Assembly (NCBI GenBank): GCA_021404685.1
Contig: QWHC01000017.1
Span: 26,642 to 90,641, forward strand
From: Chloroflexi bacterium CFX4
GTDB lineage: Bacteria; Chloroflexota; Anaerolineae; Aggregatilineales; UBA2796
DNA length: 64,000 nucleotides
Direction of reading: 5' to 3'
Part shown: in pieces, positions 54,289 to 62,200 of the stretch
How positions within the stretch are numbered: position 1 is the first letter of the stretch
Layout: each line of letters starts with the position of its first letter
Translations under genes and position numbers: made by a program
The notes under the pieces: generated by a model
What the model saw: the letters and a program-made list of their open reading frames with translations, nothing else
What the model was told of the DNA's origin: nothing
Databases searched by the model: none

Positions 54289-56231
54289 TAACCTAGCTCC
54301 TCAACCGTTGTGCAGCTCGTACTGGGATCAAAGCGCAATCTGTATTCGGCACCGATTCGAGGCTTCAGGTTTTCAAGTGCCTTATCTCGAAGTTCTTCAT
54401 CGGTTACAAAGAGAACGAGTTGCGGCGCTAGCAGCGGCAGTTTCAGCGTAATTGCCTCTCTGTGGGCTGACGACAAGCGGCCAAAGGGAGTGTCCATAAT
54501 CAAAGGCGCTTCCCGCTGGGCGACCATTGCCATCGCGGTGATGAAGGAGAGGCTCAGCACCTGTCGTTCCCCTGCCGAGAGTTCCGGGCGTGCAGGAAGT
54601 CCATACCTATCGATGACCTCAAGCTGATAATCTTCCGACAACCGCACATCCTGAAAGTGATCACCCTTCCAAGCTAGGGAATGGAAGATGCGGCGGGTCT
54701 CCTGTTCAATTTCGATACGCTTATTGGCAGCAAAGATACTATAGACTTCTTCTATCTTATCGGCTGCCTTTTGCGAAAGCTCCACCTTGCGGGCCAACAA
54801 CCGTGCTCGTTTGTCGCTTTTTCGGGCATGTTCAATCTGACGTTCAAGCTCTTTGATGCGCACACGGGTCTGTTCAAGCTCCAAATCAACCCGCCCCTGC
54901 TCAACTCTATTTGCATCCAGATCGTCGGCATACTCTTGGCGTTGCCGAGATAGTTGGCGGACTTCGTCTTCCCCAGCACCGCGCATTTGCCGTTCAATAT
55001 CATCTCGCTGTGCAATCAACTGCCCAATGCGCTCCTCCAGACTTACTTTGTCCGCCATACGTGCGTCTAGATCTGCACGTTGTTTGTTGCCTCCATCCAA
55101 CAACCCTCGCAAGCGGCCAGCGGTCTCGATAATATCATCCTCCAGTGACGTTGGGGTAACATTTCGAAGTAACTGAACAAGATGCTCATAGGCATCGTCG
55201 TGTTCAGCGAATGTGCGACCACAGATGCACACTTGGCGGCTCAGCAGATCTTGAATGAATTGTTCGCGGATATTGCTCGGGATCTCACCGCGCTGGCGTT
55301 TTTCCTCTAAGAATCCGAGCGCAGCATTTATGGGTTCAGCCGCGTATCGAACATAACTCGCGCTCACGATTGTGCGAATGGTCCTTACCGATTCCTCAAA
55401 GCGCTGTTGAGTAAACACAATTTCCTGGGTGAACTGGTCGTAACGCTGCTGGAGTTCCTGAACGGACTCGAAATCACGCAGACGCTTGTTGACATCCTCA
55501 AGATGCCGTTGTATTTCAGCGTTTTCGCGTTTGAGCGTTTCCCTGCGCTCCGTCAATTGACTTTCTCGTGCTCGCGCTTGCTCATCTTCTGCAACGAGCT
55601 TCTGGAGTTCCCCAGTGGAAGTTTGCTTCAACTGTGAGCGCAAGTCCTGAGCTGCACTTTTCAAATGCCGCATGGCGCGCGTGAGTGTCTCCAGGTCAAG
55701 GACCTGATAGATCGCACGCTCCACTTCCGATGCTTGCTCAGGGCGCGCAAAGTTATCAATTTTCTCGCCATCGAAGAAAAAGTAGGTGCGCACATTCATG
55801 GGCAGGATCGTATTCATAATGCCGATGGGATTGTCTACACGCTCCATAATGCCAGACAGGGAAGTACGCATAAGAACGAATTCAGCGGAGGTTCTTGCCT
55901 CAGTTACCTTGCCATCGGTTTGTTTCTGCCCCAAGAGTTTACGTGAGACCGTAAACCGTTTCCCACCATGGAGAAAAGTTACATCGACCTTGGTCTCGAT
56001 AATTCCCCCTCTTGGTGCGCGGCTGACTGCTTCCTTACTCACGATTTGCCCAATATTCTCAACACCCTCACCATATAAACACCAGTTCAACGCCAAGAAC
56101 AGTGAAGTTTTGCCAGCCCCATTGACACCGTGAACAACGGTCACGTTCTGTTGATCATCTCTTGAAAACTTGAGCCGCTGGTTGCCGAAGTATTGACGGA
56201 AGTTTAAAAGATCGACACGCTCAATTCTCAT
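54288..56231 (-). CDS. DndD-like SMC/Rad50-type ATPase
   Basis: The 647-residue protein has an N-terminal RIERVDLLNFRQYFG and Walker A GVNGAGKTS (35-43). The DndD hallmark TYFFFDGEKIDNFA comes at about 149-162. A long coiled coil follows with a zinc-hook-like CICG at 335-338. The C-terminal half has the ABC signature LSAGERQVLSLSF and Walker B PLIMDTPFGRLSSAHRE. DndD supplies ATPase activity in Dnd phosphorothioation; related SMC-like ATPases occur in other defence systems. The start ATG overlaps the preceding small gene (ATGA). Composition is less GC-rich than the chromosome around it, suggesting transfer. Confidence 0.82.
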   Translation of the reverse strand: MRIERVDLLNFRQYFGNQRLKFSRDDQQNVTVVHGVNGAGKTSLFLALNWCLYGEGVENIGQIVSKEAVSRAPRGGIIETKVDVTFLHGGKRFTVSRKLLGQKQTDGKVTEARTSAEFVLMRTSLSGIMERVDNPIGIMNTILPMNVRTYFFFDGEKIDNFARPEQASEVERAIYQVLDLETLTRAMRHLKSAAQDLRSQLKQTSTGELQKLVAEDEQARARESQLTERRETLKRENAEIQRHLEDVNKRLRDFESVQELQQRYDQFTQEIVFTQQRFEESVRTIRTIVSASYVRYAAEPINAALGFLEEKRQRGEIPSNIREQFIQDLLSRQVCICGRTFAEHDDAYEHLVQLLRNVTPTSLEDDIIETAGRLRGLLDGGNKQRADLDARMADKVSLEERIGQLIAQRDDIERQMRGAGEDEVRQLSRQRQEYADDLDANRVEQGRVDLELEQTRVRIKELERQIEHARKSDKRARLLARKVELSQKAADKIEEVYSIFAANKRIEIEQETRRIFHSLAWKGDHFQDVRLSEDYQLEVIDRYGLPARPELSAGERQVLSLSFITAMAMVAQREAPLIMDTPFGRLSSAHREAITLKLPLLAPQLVLFVTDEELRDKALENLKPRIGAEYRLRFDPSTSCTTVEELG

Positions 56232-56422
56232 GACTGCTCCTCTTTTTCGATTGATGCCTGCGCGATGCGATTGAGGATATCGTTAATTTTTTCCATGACG
56301 CCGTGTGGGCGTTCAAGGTGCAAAAACTCTTGTTCGATTTCAAGCACTTTGTTCACCAGTTCTCGAACGTCGGGGTCCGTACCCTCGAGCAGGGTAGCTA
56401 TCTGATTTTGTAGCGATGTCAT
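56228..56422 (-). CDS. Small helical protein of the Dnd-like cassette
   Basis: This 64-residue acidic, helical protein (VRELVNKVLEIEQEFLHLER, then GVMEKINDILNRIAQA) has no named domain I recognise. It begins eight bases after the helicase gene stop and ends overlapping the DndD-like start by four bases, so it is surely part of the operon. Its heptad-like hydrophobic spacing suggests a small helical partner or dimerisation subunit for the helicase or SMC ATPase. Confidence 0.7.
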   Translation of the reverse strand: MTSLQNQIATLLEGTDPDVRELVNKVLEIEQEFLHLERPHGVMEKINDILNRIAQASIEKEEQS

Positions 56423-56430
56423 GGTTAGCC

Positions 56431-58500
56431 CTACAGGTGGATACTATATAACCTGGCAATATCCCAGACGATACTCAGCGCTGAGTGCTTGTTCTGAGCA
56501 CTGTCAGCAAATTCCTTGAAGCGTCTCAGTTCTCGCTCAACAATAGTCTTGTCAGCCCTTACATTGCTTTGACCGTACCACGACTCAGGTGGGATAACGA
56601 TGAAGTCGTATATTATTGCCTCTTGCTTGTTGGGAGCACGGCGCAATACTCTACCGCGTCTCTGAACGAACTCTCGAGGGTTACTGCTGCTTGCAAGAAT
56701 ATAAGCAATTCGAGTACTGGGTACGTCCACGCCTTCATCAAGGCATTTCATTGCAACCAACGCCTGAATGGTTCTATTATCAAAATCTGAAAGAAGCTGC
56801 TTCCGCAGATCATTCGGCTCTTCGGCAGTGAATCTATTGATTCTCCAACCAGCCTCCCACCCAACAATGTGGCATACCTCATCGATTTGTTCCGGAGAGC
56901 AATAGAACAAAGTATGATGTGAGTCAGAGGCTTTGCTGAGAAGTTGTCGAAGCACAACCAATTTCTCAGAGGCACTGTTCAATAACCGTACCCGTTGCAT
57001 AAGGAGTCTATCAAGGCGTTGCTGAACTCCTTCATCTTCTCTCGATGCAAGTATAGCTGCTAGTTTCGCAATTTGATCGCTCAACTGCTGGTACTCAAGC
57101 ATCTCAACGTCTGTTAGTTGGATTAGCTGGGGGAAATACGTATATGGGACCAGAATTCCACGCTTTATAGCATCCTCCAGGCTGAATCGAAAGACAGTAT
57201 CCCCAAAATACCGACGCAAAGCAGCGCTACCCAAATCATCAAACCAACGATCCGGCGTTGCGGAGAGTGCAAGTCTCGCTCTGAATACCTCTGGCAGAGC
57301 AATTCGACTCCGTTCTGCTCCCAAATGATGCACTTCATCCGCAATCAGTAGTGTGGGCGAGTGCAGACTGCCAATTATTCTCTGGAAATCACTATCGATG
57401 AACGTTGTGTGGGTAGTAATGACAGAAATGACCCTTCGATCCTGACGGTTAAACTCCAACACCTGTTGGTGCAGTCTATTGAGCCAGTCCGCCTTTTTCT
57501 TGTAAGCAAGTATTGGTTGAAGACCAAAACTTTGCGCATCTTCTAGCCACTGATCAACAAGATGTTGATATGGTACGGCAATCACTATGGCCAAGCGACG
57601 TTCTCTTTCATAGAGACGGGACATTGCTGATAATGAGGTTAGGGTTTTGCCCGTGCCTGTTGCCATTTCAAGGAGTCCACAGCAATCCTTGTCAAACCAT
57701 GCATCCACCGCCTCTAATTGATAATCCCTCAGTGATAGCTCCGGGGGAATGCGTGGTCCAGTGATCGTCAGCGGCAAGATACTGCGGTTAGGTGCTGGAT
57801 ATGGGCGCGATTCGCTCCTCAGCTTCAAAATCTGGGCACGTGCTGCATCTGGTAGTGTGTATACCTGTACATTCGGGTCCAAGTTGTTCCAGAGGCGCTC
57901 AAAGCGCTCACCGTCAGCAGCAACCAGTGGAGCAAATGCATTGTTCCAAGATGTAAAGATACGAAGGGACTCATAGTTTCTTGTTCCTTGGACGCTTTCA
58001 TTGTATGAACCGTTGAAGCTGACTTGGTTTCCCTCAGCATCCGTGAATACTCCGAACTTGTCATGGAACTCGCCACCTTGCAGCTTATTACGCGGCAGCG
58101 CAAGGCGAAAATCCAGAATTTCATCTGCTACCATCCACGCTAAGGCTGAAAGTGTATCTTTCTCTAAATCTTCAGCAAGTTCTTGTGTGTTTCTTTCCAA
58201 TGCTCTATGGATGGCAGCGTCGTGTCTAGCCGCAGCGCCCTGTTGCAGAGCCAGCCAGTCATCTTGATCAAGAATTGGACTAGTTACCCAACGCGCAAAA
58301 CCACCATGTGCCGCAAAGGATACCATTCCTTGGGCGGTTAACCGAAGCCAACCAGCACTGAAGTACCCGACACCCCGGTCATACCTTGTTGAAACCTGCA
58401 AAGCAGGCACAAAGAAGTCAGCAATAATGTCAGCTGAAGAAGTGTCAATGGTTGTCTGGAAGTTAATCTGCTTAAGATTCATAGTTTTAATCAAGGTCAT
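56431..58500 (-). CDS. PLD-like nuclease fused to SF2 helicase, restriction-type
   Basis: In the 689-residue protein, residues about 20-210 form a phospholipase-D-like domain with one HxK motif (H146-D-K148) followed by FNGSYN. Residues about 255-640 form an SF2 helicase: Q-motif LRDYQLEAV, Walker A MATGTGKTLTS, DEVH box LIADEVHHLG, motif III LSATP and motif VI QRRGRVLRR. This plan is known from restriction helicases, including some tied to Dnd phosphorothioation systems. It probably translocates on and cleaves DNA. The ATG at 58500 is used; an inner ATG at 58482 is possible. First gene of the cassette. Confidence 0.82.
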   Translation of the reverse strand: MTLIKTMNLKQINFQTTIDTSSADIIADFFVPALQVSTRYDRGVGYFSAGWLRLTAQGMVSFAAHGGFARWVTSPILDQDDWLALQQGAAARHDAAIHRALERNTQELAEDLEKDTLSALAWMVADEILDFRLALPRNKLQGGEFHDKFGVFTDAEGNQVSFNGSYNESVQGTRNYESLRIFTSWNNAFAPLVAADGERFERLWNNLDPNVQVYTLPDAARAQILKLRSESRPYPAPNRSILPLTITGPRIPPELSLRDYQLEAVDAWFDKDCCGLLEMATGTGKTLTSLSAMSRLYERERRLAIVIAVPYQHLVDQWLEDAQSFGLQPILAYKKKADWLNRLHQQVLEFNRQDRRVISVITTHTTFIDSDFQRIIGSLHSPTLLIADEVHHLGAERSRIALPEVFRARLALSATPDRWFDDLGSAALRRYFGDTVFRFSLEDAIKRGILVPYTYFPQLIQLTDVEMLEYQQLSDQIAKLAAILASREDEGVQQRLDRLLMQRVRLLNSASEKLVVLRQLLSKASDSHHTLFYCSPEQIDEVCHIVGWEAGWRINRFTAEEPNDLRKQLLSDFDNRTIQALVAMKCLDEGVDVPSTRIAYILASSSNPREFVQRRGRVLRRAPNKQEAIIYDFIVIPPESWYGQSNVRADKTIVERELRRFKEFADSAQNKHSALSIVWDIARLYSIHL

Positions 58501-58524
58501 TTAATCATTTACATAGTTTTTGAT

Positions 58525-58530
58525 ATTATA
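58525..58530 (-). promoter_or_regulatory. -10 element of the defence cassette promoter
   Basis: Reading the minus strand gives TATAAT at 58530-58525, 24 bases before the helicase ATG, in an AT-rich stretch. No clear -35 is visible, and no ribosome site precedes the ATG. Confidence 0.45.
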
Positions 58531-58564
58531 TCTTAAACGACTTGTTCCGCCGCGCACAGTGCCA

Positions 58565-58784
58565 TTACTGGGTCACAGCTGCGGACTCAAGGGCTTTGGG
58601 TAAATAGACGCGGAACAGCGTATCCATATTCTCAAGCACCGCTTGAATTTGCCGCCACCAGGCCTCACTGCCTTCCATCTTAGAGCATCTGCGCCAGAAT
58701 GGAAAGCCAATACTTCTCAGTTTGGTATACAGATCGCCGGCAAAACCAGTGTTAGTATGGGAATAGCTGATGAATATGTGACAT
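58565..58784 (-). pseudogene. Frameshifted, truncated TIR-domain protein remnant
   Basis: The minus strand has ATGTCACATATT (MSHI) at 58784. After a one-base shift it reads FISYSHTNTGFAGDLYTKLR, SIGFPFWRRCSKMEGSEAWW and RQIQAVLENMDTLFRVYLPK, then ALESAAVTQ and a stop. This matches the first half of a TIR domain (FISYSH…D.A..L…L…G..VW……I.GGE.W…I..AI…). The missing base and early stop leave about 70 residues of roughly 130, so it cannot be functional. A residual TATAAT lies upstream at 58835-58830. TIR proteins make or cleave NAD-derived signals in defence, so this may be a decayed defence gene. Confidence 0.7.
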
Positions 58785-58915
58785 TAGTTGGGCATGACAC
58801 ATCCTCACAAGGTGCAGCGGCTTGTGGTCATTATAACCTAATTTTAACCAAATAAAGCGCGCTGTGAAAGCGAAGTGGGAATAGGATGCTGCACAAAAGG
58901 TCGGGTGCAGGCAAG

Positions 58916-59220
58916 TTAGGGCTTGGCGCGCAAGAGTGCCACTCCTTCTCCCATTAGGCACTGGAACACCTTCCGACCGCTGATCAAGCCCACAAGCCAC
59001 ATATCCCGCGTCTGTTTCACCATGCCAAACATGAGCTGATCAAACTTGTTTGGGTAAGTCATCAGTTTGTTGTGGTTAATCTTGACGAGGGAAGGGATTA
59101 TGTGGGCATATTTGCCCAACTCACTAAAAGTTGAGGCAACCGTGTTACAGCCGCCTTCAATCGCCAAGCGCACGCTGTTTTTAGGGTCAAAATAGATGGG
59201 CTTCGGCTTCTTGTGCAGCA
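58916..59220 (-). pseudogene. fbaB: Class I fructose-bisphosphate aldolase remnant with internal deletion
   Basis: The minus strand reads [40 protein letters not shown] and [20 protein letters not shown], which is the middle of FbaB-type aldolases (E. coli FbaB has NPLYFDPKNIVELAIEAGCN). After GMVKQTRDM it jumps to [20 protein letters not shown], the family's extreme C-terminus (GLILGRKAFKKSMADGV). About 150 residues, including the Schiff-base lysine region, are missing. The 5' part is lost where the CRISPR array begins at 59244. The remnant is clearly non-functional. Confidence 0.75.
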
Positions 59221-59243
59221 AAGAACACCCCTGCGCTTTGCTG

Positions 59244-62200
59244 GTTTCAGTACCCTCTACGGGTCGAAGTGTGTTGCAACGGGTGCGCGGTATGAGTGCG
59301 TTTACGGGCAAGAAACGTTTCAGTACCCTCTACGGGTCGAAGTGTGTTGCAACATCGTCAGGTTTTACGCGACCCACGCCGCCGCCCACGGTTTCAGTAC
59401 CCTCTACGGGTCGAAGTGTGTTGCAACGTGTGGCTGTCTCACTATGTGTCCGTGAAGCAAGCGTTTCAGTACCCTCTACGGGTCGAAGTGTGTTGCAACC
59501 CCCGCCGCCCGCCGCGCGCTGGATCGCGGCGACGGTTTCAGTACCCTCTACGGGTCGAAGTGTGTTGCAACCCGACCGGGGGACGGACGAGGCACGTCTA
59601 TTTCTGTTTCAGTACCCTCTACGGGTCGAAGTGTGTTGCAACCTACCAATTTGGTAGAGATCGGAACAGGCTTGTACGTTTCAGTACCCTCTACGGGTCG
59701 AAGTGTGTTGCAACGCTTGCAACGTCTCGCCTCTCAATTTTTAGGTTATGTTTCAGTACCCTCTACGGGTCGAAGTGTGTTGCAACGTCCGGCTTCTGCT
59801 CCTGCACCCTCTACGGGTCGATGTTTCAGTACCCTCTACGGGTCGAAGTGTGTTGCAACAGCTCGGCCTCCGCTTTTCCCCGCAACGCATCAAGGTTTCA
59901 GTACCCTCTACGGGTCGAAGTGTGTTGCAACCCTCATGGCAGAATTTGAGCGCCTTGACCAAGAAATGTTTCAGTACCCTCTACGGGTCGAAGTGTGTTG
60001 CAACACATCCAAACCTCTATGGTTTGAGCGTCTTGTTATAGTTTCAGTACCCTCTACGGGTCGAAGTGTGTTGCAACCTGAAAAGCATGTGGCAGTCCGC
60101 CGCGCGCTGGATGTTTCAGTACCCTCTACGGGTCGAAGTGTGTTGCAACGTAGAACGGTTAGGTATTGAAAGACGTGAAGTTGCGAGTTTCAGTACCCTC
60201 TACGGGTCGAAGTGTGTTGCAACACCAAAGCACTTTGGCGCTGAAGGCGCTTAAAGAAGGTTTCAGTACCCTCTACGGGTCGAAGTGTGTTGCAACTTTC
60301 TTCGGCGTACCGCCGAAGAAATTCGGCGTACGTTTCAGTACCCTCTACGGGTCGAAGTGTGTTGCAACGACAAGCACTATGGGTTCTTGTCGTGACAGAT
60401 GCGAGTTTCAGTACCCTCTACGGGTCGAAGTGTGTTGCAACCCGAACTGCAACGCATGATCTTTGAGCGCGCCGTGGAGTTTCAGTACCCTCTACGGGTC
60501 GAAGTGTGTTGCAACAAAAGCGCGCGGCGCTGTTGCGCGCCCGCTCGGCACGTTTCAGTACCCTCTACGGGTCGAAGTGTGTTGCAACGAACATGATGAA
60601 ACAGTGCGTCTTAGTAAGCGTCTAGTTTCAGTACCCTCTACGGGTCGAAGTGTGTTGCAACCAAACTGCTCATTTTCGATGAAGTGCCAGATCTTGGTTT
60701 CAGTACCCTCTACGGGTCGAAGTGTGTTGCAACAGCGAGCGCCGTATTTAGATTTGTATTTAGTGTCATGGTTTCAGTACCCTCTACGGGTCGAAGTGTG
60801 TTGCAACGCGAAGTCATCAAACACGGCGACGCGGCTCTCGTCGGTTTCAGTACCCTCTACGGGTCGAAGTGTGTTGCAACTTCGAGACGTGCGTCTTCGA
60901 GGCGTGTCGGATTGCAAGTTTCAGTACCCTCTACGGGTCGAAGTGTGTTGCAACCGCCCGCGCCCGCCACGCCACTTGCGCGGGCGTGGCGTTTCAGTAC
61001 CCTCTACGGGTCGAAGTGTGTTGCAACAAGTGTCGTCATCTGGGGGATTAAGCCGCAATAGTGGTTTCAGTACCCTCTACGGGTCGAAGTGTGTTGCAAC
61101 CACCCAGCAGTAGAAATCCGCCAGAATACGACTAGCGTTTCAGTACCCTCTACGGGTCGAAGTGTGTTGCAACACCACGCCCACGCGCCACGCCACGCGC
61201 CAAGCGGCGTTTCAGTACCCTCTACGGGTCGAAGTGTGTTGCAACCGCGGGCGCGGGGACGGTAACGGCGTTCGGCGCGGCGTTTCAGTACCCTCTACGG
61301 GTCGAAGTGTGTTGCAACATTGAGCAACTCTACGCGCGAATTTCGGCACAGATTGTTTCAGTACCCTCTACGGGTCGAAGTGTGTTGCAACGCGGAATGC
61401 CGAACAGCCGAGCGTAGCCGAATTTGTGTTTCAGTACCCTCTACGGGTCGAAGTGTGTTGCAACCGCTAGGGGGGGCACTGGCATTCGAGACGTATGATA
61501 GTTTCAGTACCCTCTACGGGTCGAAGTGTGTTGCAACATTGAGCTTATCGAGCTCCTAGAGAGCCTCGATTAGAGTTTCAGTACCCTCTACGGGTCGAAG
61601 TGTGTTGCAACAGAACAGAAATGAAAATTTGGACGAAAAGGGTAGTGTTTCAGTACCCTCTACGGGTCGAAGTGTGTTGCAACCACAGTCGTGGAATACA
61701 CAAGAAACCAACAGAATGGGTTTCAGTACCCTCTACGGGTCGAAGTGTGTTGCAACAGCCACGGGTGGTGGTAAGACGACCGTGATCGCGGGTTTCAGTA
61801 CCCTCTACGGGTCGAAGTGTGTTGCAACCGCTACTTGAGCGGGCGTGGGTTGCGCGGCGGGCGCGTTTCAGTACCCTCTACGGGTCGAAGTGTGTTGCAA
61901 CGCATGTTAGACAATGTCTTTCCGTTGCCCCTAACAGTTTCAGTACCCTCTACGGGTCGAAGTGTGTTGCAACGATATCTTATTTCTGTACCCTCATCAC
62001 CCTCATCCTTGTTTCAGTACCCTCTACGGGTCGAAGTGTGTTGCAACGTCCTCCAATGAAGCGGAAATTGAGCAATAGAAGTGGTTTCAGTACCCTCTAC
62101 GGGTCGAAGTGTGTTGCAACATTCGCGGCCACTTGTAAGTGCCGCTGAGAATGAAGGTTTCAGTACCCTCTACGGGTCGAAGTGTGTTGCAACGGAGCCA

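Noticed and set aside
58643..58855. 70-codon plus-strand frame
   Set aside because: Antisense to the TIR remnant. The minus-strand reading matches a known domain, the plus reading does not.
59160..59243. Possible CRISPR leader on the left of repeat 1
   Set aside because: The sequence is the truncated aldolase coding region rather than an AT-rich leader, so I do not call a leader here.
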